Shown here: positions 1-17,415 of the stretch, piece by piece
Numbering within the stretch: position 1 is the first letter of the stretch
How the letters are laid out: each line of letters begins with the position of its first letter
Assembly (NCBI RefSeq): GCF_000247815.1
Contig: NC_021685.1
Location: forward strand, 16,962,955 to 17,026,954
From: Ficedula albicollis
Lineage: Eukaryota > Chordata > Aves > Passeriformes > Muscicapidae
Length of the DNA stretch: 64,000 nt
Direction: 5' to 3'
Made by a program: the position numbers and the translations under genes
The notes under the pieces: generated by a model
Database searches by the model: none
Seen by the model: only the letters and a program-made list of their open reading frames with translations
What the model was told of the DNA's origin: nothing

Positions 1-404
1 TATGAGATCCTTGGACCTGCCAGAAACCCTGTGGAATATTAGGACCACAGGAAGGAGCAGGCTGTGGGTGTAAAATAAAGAGCAGCTCAACTTTGCAATG
101 ATTTAGGCCATAAATGGTGCAATGAGAAGCTTTTGGAATTGGCAAAACAGGAAAAAAAAAAACCCCCACAGTTATCAAAAATCCCTTCTCCAGTTCAATT
201 TCAGTGCCTGGCAGTAGGAGTTCATTAATTTAACATGAAATAAAGCCAAGCTTTAGGTTTAAAACACTGGGCTAAGCCAGGCTCAAGGCTTAGGCTGTGA
301 ATTTTTGCAGAGGACAAGATCTGGCCTTGCACGGAGAGCAGCAAAGCAAATCCACAAAGCACAGGAATGTGGGAAATCCTTCTTAAAGAGGAAAAACATC
401 CACA
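1..404. other. Unique non-coding sequence, nothing recognised
   Basis: Non-repetitive, moderately AT-rich sequence with a short A/C run near 150-168. I see no mobile element, exon-like frame or RNA structure here. Confidence 0.4.
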
Positions 405-1305
<901 letters not shown>

Positions 1306-1410
1306 CTGGTTTTTTGGAGGAAAAGACCTGCCAGTTTCTGTTTGTGCCCGGGATGGTGACCAGGAGGAGCAGAGGTGTGGCTACTAAAGACCTCTCCAAA
1401 GGCACTGCTC

Positions 1411-2371
<961 letters not shown>

Positions 2372-2392
2372 TTTTTTTTTTTTTTTTTTTTT

Positions 2393-2792
2393 CAGGAGCA
2401 GCTCAGCGGTGCAGCTAAAGCTCCCTCCAAACATCAAAGCGCTGGAAGAGTAAAACCCATCAGAATTTTCCTAATCAAAACCGCCCGTAATTGTCAAGCC
2501 AAGGCAGATAACAGAAGTCGGGCGAGCTCTGAACCCCCAGCTTCACTCAGACTTAGCAATTAAGCACCGGCTGCTGCTCCGAGGAGCTGCGAGGCTGGGG
2601 AGGGGGGGAAAAGTCGCAGCTCTCCAGCACCAATTAGCAGCTAATGAACATCAGCAAACCCCCCGGAGATGGGGGGGGCTGGAAATAAACCCGGGTCTAA
2701 AATGCCACCCGCGCTTTAAGCCGGGCTAAACCCGCGCCTCTGCTGCGGGGGATGCTCCTGGAAAAGGAGAAAGGCTCGGAATTCCATGGAAG
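2393..2792. other. Unique island with homeodomain-like motifs (possible regulatory element)
   Basis: Non-repetitive sequence between two poly-C tracts. It contains 'caattag', 'gctaatga', 'gcaattaag' and 'cgtaattgtc', which are TAAT/ATTA cores of the kind bound by homeodomain proteins. The composition changes sharply from the flanking tracts. A conserved non-coding element is an inference; conservation was not tested. Confidence 0.3.
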
Positions 2793-2849
<57 letters not shown>

Positions 2850-2850
2850 T
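2793..2850 (+). repeat. Poly-C (33 bp) fused to poly-T (25 bp)
   Basis: C33 at 2793-2825 is followed immediately by T25 at 2826-2850. It is one of several C tracts in the window abutting an A or T homopolymer. Confidence 0.97.
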
Positions 2851-3316
2851 CTTCCCAGGTCAGTCAGCAGCACGAGGGAGGCAGGGAGGGAGCCTGGAAT
2901 AATTTCAGCAGCGCTGCCATTCCGTGTGAAATCAGAGCCTGAAAGGAAGTCAGTCAATTTAAACCCGCTCCTGAAGGGGAATAATTAAACACTCCGAAGA
3001 TGTGGGAGAATTTTAAGCAGTCAGCAAGGATTTAAAGACAACATATCATTCCTAGCAGGAATAATAATAAAAAAAAAAAAAAAAAAGGGGGGGGGAATGT
3101 CAGCAGACATTCAGTCAGTCAAAGCAGGCTCACCTTGGCAGCCTGGGAGGGATGGAGGTGCTGCAGAAAAAACTCAAAAATAGCGGTGCAGGACCTGAGA
3201 GGTGATGGGAAAGTGGCTGGGATAGGGAAACTGAAGCATAAGTGCAGAAATGGGTGGAGGGAAGGAAAAAAGAAGGAGGAGGAGAGAGAGGGGAAGGGGG
3301 AAAGGGGGAAAGAAAT
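2851..3316. other. Unique sequence with A18G9 run
   Basis: Non-repetitive sequence with a homopolymer pair, A18 then G9, at 3069-3095. The G9 is the longest G run on the + strand that I found, in contrast with the hundreds-long C runs. The right end is purine-rich (aggagga), leading into the next minisatellite. Confidence 0.5.
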
Positions 3317-3556
3317 GGAAGTTTCAGGGAAGTTTCAGGGAAGTTTCAGGGAAGTTTCAGGGAAGTTTCAGGGAAGTTTCAGGGAAGTTTCAGGGAAGTT
3401 TCAGGGAAGTTTCAGGGAAGTTTCAGGGAAGTTTCAGGGAAGTTTCAGGGAAGTTTCAGGGAAGTTTCAGGGAAGTTTCAGGGAAGTTTCAGGGAAGTTT
3501 CAGGGAAGTTTCAGGGAAGTTTCAGGGAAGGGAAGGGAAGGGAAGGGAAGGGAAGG
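3317..3556 (+). repeat. 11-bp minisatellite (ggaagtttcag)n grading into (ggaag)n
   Basis: About 19 perfect copies of the 11-bp unit ggaagtttcag, followed from about 3524 by roughly six copies of the pentamer ggaag. The pentamer is a sub-motif of the 11-mer, so the array probably grew by slippage from the same seed. Confidence 0.95.
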
Positions 3557-4855
3557 TTCCTCGCGGCAGTGAGAGTTAAATTGTCACCATCTCCCGTATT
3601 CCAGAGGATTTCCATGTGCAATATGGATCACAGGAAGGTGCCTCTGTGAGCATTACTCAGTGCAAGAGTTCAATCTCGCAGCTCCTGTGAAGGAGAGATC
3701 CAAGGCTCCGAAGATATCCAGAGCCTCATCTCAGCACAAGGCACCTGGAAAGAAGAACTCACAGCAAACAAGATTTATGTGCACCGAGGAAATCAAAGCC
3801 CTGTGTAAGCTTTTCGGGAGGTAATTAATATATTTTGGCATTTGGGCACATCTGACACAGCAGAGAATGTGCTGGGCTCTGGCAGAATCCAAAGGGCTGA
3901 GTGGAATGACCAGGAAAGAAACTCACCCTGCCCTGAGCTTCCCACCCCAAGCAGGTGTTGACCTAAATAGAGATGAGGAAATGGCTGGAAATATCAAAGG
4001 TTTTGTGTTCAGGGAACTTCTGCTCTTTCCAAATCTCTCAAAGCACCACAGAACTGTTAAAGTTGGCAAATAAGTGAGAATTCTCGGGAAAGGCATGAAG
4101 GAAAGGAATTATGCAAATGTGCAGATGATGGAAACAAAGATCTGGTGGGAGGATGGGAGAAAGGAGCCTGAACTCTTCAAAAGTCCACGGCTTTCCCTTC
4201 AGAGGGGTAAAAACAATCTCCTGGAAGATCACACACCCAAAAATAAACACATCAGACAGCTCTTGGTGATGGGGGATGAACATCGAGCAGGAGCTAAAAA
4301 AAAAAAAAATAAAAAATTAAAAAAACATCTCCAGGCATCCCCCATTTGAGAATGCCTTCAGAAAGAGCAGGGAAATGGCAGAAAAAGCAGCATTTTGTGG
4401 GCACTCTGAGGACACAGTGCAGCACCCAGCAGCCTTCCCTGATTCTTTGAGGGCTTGGAAGTTTCCTGTTTTGCTGCCACATCCTGCCCCTGCTGATCTG
4501 GAGACAAACCAAAGGAGGTGCCAGGCTGGGACATGAGCAGTGGCAATCATTGGAACCACAGGGACCAGCTCTTCCCAAAAAGCTCCACGAGGAATGGACT
4601 CACTCAGGAGAGGGATGAAGGATTCTCTTTTCTCCTGCCTTTCCTCCCAGAGCAGGAATTTTTCATGGAGGAGGAACCAGTGCAGGGCCCTTCATCCCTT
4701 GGCAATTCCATCCCAGCCCTGCTGCTGCTGCTGCTTTGGTGCTCCCTCCATGATTTGGAGCAGTCTGGGATGGTCAGGACAAGGAGGAAATCCAGTGGGA
4801 GCTCCTCAGCACCCTGGATCCCTCTGGAGCTCGTGGGAACTCGTGGCTGAGCTGA
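3557..4855. other. Unique sequence, no gene recognised
   Basis: About 1.3 kb without a recognisable repeat except an A-rich stretch at 4296-4325 and a short CTG run at 4719-4736. Open frames in all phases are short and compositionally random. Confidence 0.4.
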
Positions 4856-4905
4856 AATACCAAATATCCAAATACCAAATATCCAAATGCCAAATATCCT
4901 CACCA
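4856..4905 (+). repeat. Short tandem repeat, 17-bp unit x3
   Basis: Three copies of 'aaataccaaatatcc' with small variants, immediately upstream of the CR1 3' end. Confidence 0.8.
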
Positions 4906-4934
4906 GCCCCAGGAGAAACACTGAGAGCTGATCT

Positions 4935-5415
4935 CAAAATTGTAGAATCTTGGTTTAGACTGGAGGGAACCTCAAATCCCATCCAGTGTCACCCCTGCCG
5001 TGGCAGGGACCCCTCCCACCGTCCCAGGCTGCTCCAGCCCCAGTGTCCAGCCTGGCCCTGGGCACTGCCAGGGATCCAGGGACACCCTGTGCCAGCCCTG
5101 CCCACCCTGCCAGGGAACAATTCCTGCCCAAAATCCCATCCAGCTGTGCCATTCCCTGTGTCCCAAGTCCCTCCATCCCCTATAAATCATCTCCATGTTT
5201 CCTGCAGCTCCTGCAAGGCCACACTGGGGTCACCCCAAAGCTTCTCCTGCCCAGGTGAACAGTCCCAGCTCTCCCAGCAGAGCTGCTCCATCCTCTGCCC
5301 ATCCTGGAGCCTCCTCTGGCCTGGCTGCAGCAGCTCCAGCCCCTCCCTGTGCTGGGGCAGCTCTGCAGCTGGGCTCTCACCCGAGCACAGGGACAGAATT
5401 CCTTCCCCTGCTGCC
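4935..5415 (-). mobile_element. CR1 LINE, 5'-truncated 3' end, antisense
   Basis: Read on the - strand, this is the typical avian CR1 3' portion. It ends in 'ggtgtccctg...' and 'gaggttccctcc', close to the canonical 'tcccttccaacc' tail, and includes the 'cctggatccctggcagtgcc' block. It is collinear over its length with the + strand CR1 copies at 45488-45985 and 53660-54133, which share its 5' start region 'gaattctgtccctgtgctc'. It is a dead fragment with no intact reverse transcriptase. A long frame spans it only because the sequence is stop-poor. Confidence 0.9.
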
Positions 5416-5660
5416 CACGGGGGGTTCTGCACTGGGGCAGCTCCAGCTCTCCCCCACCACCCCCCCTAGAGCTCCCCAGCCTTTGGGGACTGTCCCCTCC
5501 CCTCCAGGGCCGCAGCTGGCACTGGAGTGGTTTCATTTCTGCAGGCACTGGGGCTCAGCAATGGTAAATATTTTTGGCAGTGTCCACGGTTGCTATTGCC
5601 ACGCACTCCGCTCCAATTTTTGTTCCTGTCTCCCACTCCAGCACCATCCAAATGCTGGTG

Positions 5661-5945
5661 GAAGGGGGTTAATTTCTTAATTTAGGAATCATTAGTGAGA
5701 GAAATTGCACTGCGCAGCTGTCTCAGGTCTTTAGGAAAATGCCTGGAGCAGCTGCAGATTTGTGATTCGACTTGACCAGCCCTGCTCTCATCCGCTTGAC
5801 ACCAACAGCAGCAGTCATTTGGGGTCAATTAAATGTTTTCTTCTTTGTTTATCACCATAAGTCTTAATAACATATCTGGCAGCACGAGTCCATCTGAAGG
5901 GGAGGCCACCACATCCATAATGGATGGGAGCTTGCAAATCCCCAG
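5661..5945. other. Unique AT-rich island (possible regulatory element)
   Basis: Non-repetitive sequence rich in ATTA/TAAT words ('gttaatttcttaattta', 'gtcaattaaatg', 'gtcttaataac') set in a GC-rich neighbourhood. It has the look of a conserved non-coding element, but this is inferred from composition only. The stretch 5416-5660 before it is GC-rich unique sequence with nothing recognised. Confidence 0.3.
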
Positions 5946-6353
<408 letters not shown>

Positions 6354-6565
6354 CCCCCTCCTCGTTTCTCAGGGGTTAACTCCCTGCTGCCGTGCCCTGC
6401 AGCCAGCAATCTCTCCTTCGTTGGCTTCTTCTCTCAGTTAATAACCCCACACTTGGCCTTCCCTCAGCACAGGCTGATCAAGATTTCGACGCCGCCTCCC
6501 TCGGCGTCCTCATTTGGAAGTTCAGGCTGGATGAGAGGCTGGAAAATGGGCCAGGGATCGATGGC

Positions 6566-6566
<1 letters not shown>

Positions 6567-6625
<59 letters not shown>
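6567..6625 (+). repeat. Poly-C homopolymer, 59 bp
   Basis: Uninterrupted C59 in otherwise unique sequence (6354-6566 upstream, 6626-6744 downstream). The upstream unique part contains 'cagttaataacccc'. Confidence 0.97.
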
Positions 6626-6627
<2 letters not shown>

Positions 6628-6744
6628 GGCTTGGCAGCCAGGAATCAGCAGAGCCTCGGGGGTCAATAGCGGGGCTGGGATGGGTCAATACCTTCATCAG
6701 GAGCAGACAGAGCCACCCTGAGCTGCTCTGGGGCGCCACGGGGT

Positions 6745-7445
6745 TGCAGAGGGTGATGGACACAGCTCCGTTCCTGGGGGAGCTGGAGGATGGGAACCCC
6801 ACGAAATTCAACAAGGGCTGTGGATGTTCCTCGTGCCTGGCACCACTCCAGGGCTGGGAGTTACGGGCTGGCAGGGAAAACCAGCACAAAGTTATAGTTT
6901 GAATAATTCAAACCTTATCCTGCGTGGGGGGGAACATGGCCAGGAGACTGCAGAGGGTCCCCATCCCCTCAGGGGTTAGAGGGTGATGGACACAGCTCTG
7001 CTCCTGAGGGGTGTGAGGATGGGGTCAACAGGAATTCCACGAAAACTGTGGGTTGTCCTCGTGCCTGGCACCCTTCCACGCTGGGAATGGCAGGCTGGTG
7101 GGGAAAACCAGCCCAAAGTCATCCTGAATAATGGAAATTCCATCCTGTGTTGGGGGAAACACAAATGGGGATGGTCCCCATCCCCTCAGCAGCTTTGGGG
7201 GCATTATGGAATTAGAGAAGGTGATGGACACAGCGAAAAGGGGAGCTCCACACCTCGGGGACCTGGGGACGCCTGAGAATGGGGCCGACAGCAATTCCCC
7301 AAGAAGTTCTTGGCACCGTTGCAGGCTGGCAAAGCAACCCCCAGCACCCTCGTCCTGAATAATTCAAACCTCGTCCTGCATGGGGACAATGGGACCAGGA
7401 GCCTGCGAGGAATTCCCACTCCCAGTGCTGGGCAGGGTGCCACGA
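6745..7445 (+). repeat. Diverged tandem triplication, ~230-235-bp unit
   Basis: Three successive copies begin with 'agagggtgatggacacag' or a close variant at about 6748, 6978 and 7213. Each continues through 'gtcctcgtgcctggcacc', 'ggaaaaccagc' and 'cctgaataat'-like words in the same order. Copies differ by many substitutions and indels, so the triplication is old. No element identity was recognised. Confidence 0.8.
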
Positions 7446-7659
7446 TTTGGGCACCACCAGTTTTGGGACCCTGAGGTCAAGGGTGATGTGGGAAAAGCAG
7501 GGATGAGAGAAGATGAGGCCCCCAAGGTGTGTGGGGTCTGTGGGTTCTAATCCACAGGGTCCATATGTTTTTTTTCCCACAACCTTCCATTCCCATGGGG
7601 AAAGGCCAGGGGACACCGGTCACTGTGGCCACCAGTGGGCTCAGGGGTGACCCAGCTGT

Positions 7660-8813
<1,154 letters not shown>

Positions 8814-9190
8814 TCACCTTCCTAAAGGACAAGCAGGACTCCCCAGAGGAGCAGTGGGAATTCCCTCTGGAGCTTCCCAAGGCTTGGCTGGACACCACCA
8901 CGACCTGACCTGCTGCAAGCGCTCCGTTCGACCAGGACCTCCCCAGCAGCACCTCCACCACCCCTCAGCTCAGGTGGAAATTTCGGAGGTTTTCCATCAT
9001 TATTGTGGGCACCCCTGCGGCCCCCCCTGCTCACCCGTCATCCCAGCTTTCAAAACCCAGCCAGCTTCCCCTCCTAATCCTCACCTAAGTGTCCTCCAGC
9101 CAGCCTTTCTGCCAGAAATTGGGATCGTAATGTGCTGTAATCACATAATTCCTGTCAGGAAAAGTAAACAGGGATGGCTGAGTGATTTCC
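8814..9190. other. Unique sequence, nothing recognised
   Basis: GC-moderate non-repetitive sequence downstream of the solo LTR. No exon, RNA gene or element was recognised. Confidence 0.35.
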
Positions 9191-9577
9191 AAACAACACA
9201 CTAATGGCCAAAGTAGGGGAAAAAATCCTCCTGCTTCACTTCTCCTCGAATTTTTCTTGAGCCAGTCTTTTGCTGTTCATATTTATTGTAGGTTTTCGCC
9301 TCATTTTTAGGTTTATTTACCCCGAGCTAATGAATAACACGGTGAACATATGCTATAAACCACCATTAAGATGAAATTTGGAGAAAAGAAAATTACTTTA
9401 GTGGCAGAGCTGAGAGGATGTGCAACCGCTAAATGCCCAGCGCTGATATTTGAAGGCTTCTTAGGAGAGCTCTCTTGGGATTTCTCGGTCAAAGAAAATG
9501 AGGTATTTTGTAGGAATTCTCCTTTCAAAGTTACTCATTTTTCTAACAGTCTGATGCAGATGCTGCTCTGGAAAAAG
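9191..9577. other. AT-rich unique island (possible regulatory element)
   Basis: Non-repetitive AT-rich sequence with 'gagctaatgaataacac' and 'caccattaagatg'. It ends at the long poly-A. The composition resembles vertebrate conserved non-coding elements. Frames across it are not convincing exons, with no good splice sites bounding a conserved-looking peptide. Confidence 0.3.

Positions 9578-9642
<65 letters not shown>
9578..9642 (+). repeat. Poly-A homopolymer, 65 bp
   Basis: Uninterrupted A65 preceded by 'gaaaaag'. There are no flanking direct repeats or upstream retrogene, so I read it as a microsatellite rather than a retroposon tail. Confidence 0.95.
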
Positions 9643-9645
<3 letters not shown>

Positions 9646-10693
9646 TCAACTGTGGACTTTTTCCATCTTGAAGGGTTTGAATCTCATTTTTCCTGATTAT
9701 CACAGCTGTTCCAGGCAGCAGGGTGAGCAGTGCCAGCAGATGAGACCTTGTACACCGATTTTAGAGGGGGTTTGGGCCATCTTGCAGCAAACTCAAGCAT
9801 GGAAATCTACAGACGTGGAAAACATTTGGGGAGAGTTTCGTTTGTGCTTTCAGCACAAAAGTTGCTGGAAATTTGGGGTTTTCAGAGGAGCTGTGAGTGA
9901 CTCTTTGTCAGAAGGAAAGGCCCCAAGAAGGTTTTTCCAAGGCATGTCTGTCCAATGTTATTTCATTTTTCATTAGGGACCTGGCTGCTGCCCCGTGGAG
10001 GATGCTCATTAAACAGGCTGGTTTGGTGTGGAAGGAGCTGCAAACGTCTTGGAGGACGGGATTAGAGCCCAAAATGAGCCTGGAAAGGATTATTTGTTGT
10101 TAAAATGACACCAACCATCAGGATAAGGGGGAGTCTCCTCCGTGATTGCGCTCTCCAAAGGAAATGCTGGATTTTGGGAGGAGCTGGGGCCCATTCCAGC
10201 AAACATCTGCTGACTTCCAACAGACCTTGAGAACCTGGTGGCCATAAAGGGAAAAAAAATCCACAAAAAAAAAACCTTCAAGAAGCAGGCAGGGAAATCT
10301 AACCAGGCTCCTAAACCTGCCAGCAGCAGCGACGACGTCCCAGCCAGGCCCAGAATTCTGCAGGAATACAAAACACCACGGGCACGGGGCGAGCCAGGAA
10401 CAGCTGGAGCCACCAACATTAACTCCGGGATCAAAGGTGGAGCTGCCACAAAGCCTTGGGAAGCAGCAGGAGGAGCTGCCAGGCACCTGTGGCACGGCTG
10501 GGAACTCAATCATCCTGGCAGGAACAGTTCTGGGAGGGCATCCCAGCTCGGCTGGGGCTTGTGGCCACGGAACATTTGGATCAAAGGCCTGGAAGGAGTC
10601 TCCAGACACGGTTCCTGTGCCTCTCCCCACAAGTGCAGCACGTCTGAGCTCACACAGAGCTTCCCTGAGCAAGCCAAAGGTGTTTCATGTTTG
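9643..10693. other. Unique sequence, no gene recognised
   Basis: About 1 kb of non-repetitive sequence. A 188-codon frame at 10238-10804 opens with a lysine-rich stretch created by A-runs and then becomes compositionally random. I do not regard it as a gene. Confidence 0.35.
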
Positions 10694-11313
10694 GGGCAGT
10701 GTGGTGCTGTTCAGAGTCTTTGTGTCGGGAAGGACGGTCCTCAGGGACAAAACTCATGTGCTCTGTACAAGCTGGGGTTACAGCTGCATTTATTGCAGGG
10801 GTGAGAGCACACAGAGTCCTGCTGAGTGCTGCCAGCCCCAGCCCAGAGTAGGACAAAGAGAGTTAAGTGAGAGAGTAAGAGAGTAAGAAGGTAAGAGCAA
10901 GAGAGTAAGAGAGCAATTTCCCGTTTACAACACAATAAATCTTCTTCTATGATGAATATTCTAATTTCCACTAACCAATCTAACACAAGATACAAATTCT
11001 GTAGCATTTGCACACAGCCTATAAGAATCCTTACATTACCATAGTGTGTTACACTTTAAACTCTAAAAACTTCTCTTTGGACCCTGGCAGGGATGTCTCT
11101 GGCCTTTGGACTTGCTCTCCAGCAGAAGGCATTGTTCTATCAAGAGGGGATTACTTTCAGCTGCCATCCCATTGTCTCATGGTTATTCAGGAACTGAGCT
11201 TTGGTACCTCAAAAGTGGCTTTCATTTCAATCTCGCTCATGGTTTCCATATTCTCAGAATCTGAGCATTCATATTTGGGAGGTTTTCCTGGTTAATCTTT
11301 TCCAACAGGGCAG
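10694..11313 (-). mobile_element. Solo LTR, ERVK-like, antisense, with 6-bp TSD
   Basis: On the - strand the element starts 'tgttggaaaagattaacc' (at 11307) and ends 'ctgaacagcaccaca' (at 10700), giving TG...CA termini. Both flanks carry the perfect 6-bp direct repeat 'gggcag' (10694-10699 and 11308-11313), the size typical of class II (ERVK-like) integrases. An AATAAA signal lies at 10794-10789 on the - strand, about 90 bp before the 3' end, a plausible R/U5 position. A purine microsatellite of 'gagagtaa' type lies at 10857-10915. No internal retroviral genes remain. Confidence 0.85.
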
Positions 11314-11694
11314 TGAGGTCTGAGCTGGGCTCTGAATGAATTTTAGGAAAAGTTAGTCCCCGCAGCCACGTCTCTGAGGCTGGGCAAGGCCAGGCTGCGT
11401 TTGCCTGGTGAATCCAGGATGGATTTTGATGTGATCTCGATTATGGATTCCTTCCCTTGGCCTGAAATTGCTGCTCGTGACTCCGGAGCCACGGAATCAG
11501 TCACGGACCAGCAGGCGCCTCTTAAACTGAACTTCTGGTTTTCACTGGGAGAGGGGGAAGTCCCAAAAACCGGGATGTGATTGGGGTTTTCTTGGGATTG
11601 CAGGTGGCAAGGTCCAGGCAGTTCAATGGGTTTGACAGCTACAGAGGAGCTGAAGGGAGGAACATCTTCCTTGGAGCGCCCAATGATTACTCTG
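11314..11694. other. Unique sequence, nothing recognised
   Basis: Non-repetitive sequence between the ERVK-like LTR and a short tandem repeat. No feature was recognised. Confidence 0.35.
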
Positions 11695-11795
11695 AGGTTT
11701 AAAGGAGATGCCAGACTTAAATCCTCAGGTTTAAAGGATGCCAGACCTAACTCCTCAGGTTTAAGAGAGGCGCCAGTCTTAACTCCTTAACTCCC
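11695..11795 (+). repeat. Short tandem repeat, ~33-bp unit x3
   Basis: Three imperfect copies of 'aggtttaaaggatgccag' followed by 'actyaactcctc'-like sequence, directly upstream of a GGAATCC/TTCC array. Confidence 0.8.
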
Positions 11796-13340
<1,545 letters not shown>

Positions 13341-13969
13341 TTTCCATCCTTCCCTGGACAGCTCCTCTGGCTTTTGCCCCCCCAGAGCCTTTCCCAGCCT
13401 TGCTGTGGCTCTGTTCATTGCAGCAGGGAGAGAACAAGTCCCCGTGAGCCCTTCTGTGCTCCCAGAGCCCCCAGACACCCCCAGCCCCAGCCAGCTCTGC
13501 AGCCCCTTCCTGTCCGGCTCTGATGGCTCCAGCACCAGCTCCTTGTGTTTCCAAGCTGATTTCTGCCAGCCTTCTTTCCTTGTCTTTTCCTCCAGCAGTG
13601 CCACAGAAAGCTCTGGTTTCATTTCCTCCCTTTCATCCTGGCATTAGCTCTGCAAACAACCTCCTCGCTTCCTCCTCCTCCTCCAAACTCTTTGTCTGGC
13701 AACCTCGGCTGTCTGAGACCAGCATTTTGTTTTCTCTGGTCGCAGCTGCTGCTTTGTTTGTTCATTAAAGTCACTCTGCTCTCTGCTGTGATCCCACAGC
13801 ACTTTCTTCTTTGCCACCAGGGTCCTAAACTTAATGACGGGGGAGTTTTTTCTGGAGGCTAAACAGGAGGCTCAGGAAAAGCATCCAGCTCAAGAGGTGC
13901 TTGTACCTGGAGAAGCACCCAGGAGAGCAGGGCTGGCTGTTCCAGCAGCAATGAATGAGAAATAATTTC
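13341..13969. other. Unique sequence, nothing recognised
   Basis: Pyrimidine-rich at first, then mixed. Contains 'gtttgttcattaaagtc' around 13757. No element or gene was recognised. Confidence 0.35.
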
Positions 13970-14280
<311 letters not shown>

Positions 14281-14411
14281 TTTCTTTTTATTATTTTTAT
14301 TTTTTTTTTTTACTCTTGGTGATGTTAAATCAGTTAAATCAGTTTATTTTCAGAGCTGCTGCCCCAGCTGCACTTCTTACATCACTCCCCTGCTTTGCTT
14401 AAAGCATCTTG

Positions 14412-14715
14412 TGCTGCTCTTGAATCATGGAAGGGTTTGGGGTGGAAGGGACTTCAAAGTTTGTCTTGTTCCACCCCTGCCATGGCAGGGACACCTCCCA
14501 CTGCCCCAGGCTGCTCCAGCCCCAGTGTCCAGCCTGGCCATGGGCACTGCCAGGGATCCAGGGGCAGCCACAGCTGCTCTGGGCACCCTCAGGGCCTGCC
14601 CACCCTCCCAGACAGCAATTCCTTCCATATATCCAGCCTAAACTCTGTCCTTTTGAGCCACTCCCTCTTGTCCTGTCCCTGATTCCCTGACGATCTCTGT
14701 GCTGGGTGGTTTTCA
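14412..14715 (-). mobile_element. CR1 LINE 3' end, antisense
   Basis: The reverse complement gives the canonical CR1 tail: 'agcagctgtggctgcccctg', 'gatccctggcagtgccc', 'ggagcagcctgggg', 'gggaggtgtccctgcc', 'tcccttccaccccaaac', ending near 14412 with 'ccatgattcaag'. This intact copy shows what the CR1 at 24418-24692 would contain without its poly-C. It is a 5'-truncated, inactive fragment. Confidence 0.92.
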
Positions 14716-15479
14716 GCCTCCTGAGATCTGAGTTCAGGGCCCCAGTGCAATTCTGCCTCGGCAGCTCAGGGATGCCCCTGCAGCCCCTGCAGAGCCCAGG
14801 CAATGCAGTTCCATGCTCTCTCCCCCTCAGTGCAGCCTCTGGTGCCATCCCCAGCTGCCCCTGCCCCAGAAGGAGCTGCCCTAGGATTTAAACTGAGGCT
14901 TGGCTGCACTGGGAGCTGAGTTAAACCCTTTATAACTCGGTAAATAAGCTGAGTTTGGTGTGGAATGTGCCTCTGCGCTGTTTCATCTCCCTGCCCTTGC
15001 ATGAAACCATCAGATGAATGAATTGCAGGCAGCTCTGGGAGATGCTCCGCTTCTTCCTGCCTGGCCCTCTCCCTTTGGAACCCTTGGAAGGGTTCCAAGG
15101 GTTCCAGGCAGGCTCTGGGCACAGCCCAAGTGAGGAAACACCACCCTGCAAAGTGCAACCCCAATTAAAATTCCAGGGATGGAGCAGCAGGAGCTGGAGT
15201 GCCCCTGGCATCCCCTTTTCCGCAGCCAGGTCAGAGATCAGGCCTCCAGCCCAGCACAGCAGCATCCTGCCAGTTCACAGAGCCACGAGTTCATCCCTTC
15301 TGATGCTTCCTGGGAGAAGGTTTCAGATCCTCTGGAAACCCAAAAAGCCTCCTCACCTCTTAATCCCCCCCGTGCTCCGTCCCCAGGCCACTTCTCCCCG
15401 TGTTTCCAGCCCACTCCCCCAAGCCCAGGAACATCTCCTGAGCTCCTCCTGGCCATTCCCAGATGTCACGATATGGAGA
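14716..15479. other. Unique sequence, nothing recognised
   Basis: GC-moderate non-repetitive DNA with a small imperfect palindrome around 15075-15105 ('ggaacccttggaagggttcc'). No gene was recognised. Confidence 0.35.
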
Positions 15480-15880
15480 CATTTGTTTCTTCATTCAGAA
15501 AGCTGAATCTCTATCTAAATAACTCAAATTTATAGGAATATCAGAAGGCACCATGTTTGAATCTAATTGGGCAGTATAGCAGCAAAACTCAGCTCCTTGG
15601 TTGGCAATGGCTGGTGTTCATGTCCATGAGCTTTTCTCTTTTTGGATAGTTTATGTTTTTTCTTCATGGATTCTCACGGGATGGAACTTCTTATTTTTGC
15701 AGGTGCAAACTGTTTTCTTTCAAGAGTAGATTGTTATGCAAACTGATTCTCGTTCTTACAACTCTTTTCTCCTGGGAGCTTAACAGGCTAGCTCAGTTAG
15801 AACAGCGAGGTCTAAGCCGTGTTCTACAAGGCCTTTCTTTGAAAAGGTTTTACCTCCATGCAGCACCTGGTTTCACCAGT
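15480..15880. other. AT-rich unique island
   Basis: Non-repetitive AT-rich sequence. Around 15788 it contains 'ggctagctcagttagaac', which resembles a tRNA A-box, but no B-box or cloverleaf follows, so no tRNA or SINE is called. Confidence 0.3.
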
Positions 15881-16440
15881 TACCTCTGCTGACCCCAGCC
15901 CGTGCCCTGCAGTGCTCCTCACATCCATACCCACCCCAAATCCATCCTCCAGGGGTGGCTGTGCCTGTTCTGGTGCCTCCCCATTTCCAGCACCCCCCCA
16001 AGAGCTGAGGGGAGCCCCCAAATTGTGCCCTCGAGGTTCCCTCCTCTCCCTGCATCAAGAGATGCTCCCTGTCTATCCCTCACCTGGTTTTGCTGCAGCA
16101 CCCTCCCAATCCAACGGGAAAAGTCCCTCTATTCCCAAAGACCATTTTTCTGGAGCCCACCATCTGCAGCTCCTTCCTCCTAAACCCTCCCAGCTTCCAG
16201 CATGGCAGGGCAGGATCCTTCACAAGAAATTCCACTTTCCTTCCCACCCCTGCAAAGATTTCCAGCCCCACCCTTTTCCCTCCTCACCCCTCCCCAGGCT
16301 GCAAGGAGCCAGATGACGAGAAGCCACTAATCCATTCTCCTTCCCAGGAAGGTGGGAAATCACAGAGGGAGAGGAATGGGAATCCTGTTGGCACCTGGAT
16401 GCTTTGGGAAAAGGCACGTTTAGATGGGGGAGCCACAAGG
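15881..16440. other. Unique C-rich sequence, nothing recognised
   Basis: About 560 bp of pyrimidine-biased non-repetitive DNA up to the LTR target site. The last 80 bp ('ctttgggaaaaggca') share words with LTR family B at 19394-19490. Confidence 0.35.

Positions 16441-17415
<975 letters not shown>

Noticed and set aside
10238..10804. 188-codon frame with a Lys-rich start
   Set aside because: The basic start comes from A-runs. The remainder has random composition and no recognisable domain.
15785..15835. tRNA-like A-box 'ggctagctcagttagaac'
   Set aside because: There is no B-box (GGTTCGA-type) at the expected distance, no cloverleaf and no tail. It is a chance or very decayed match.
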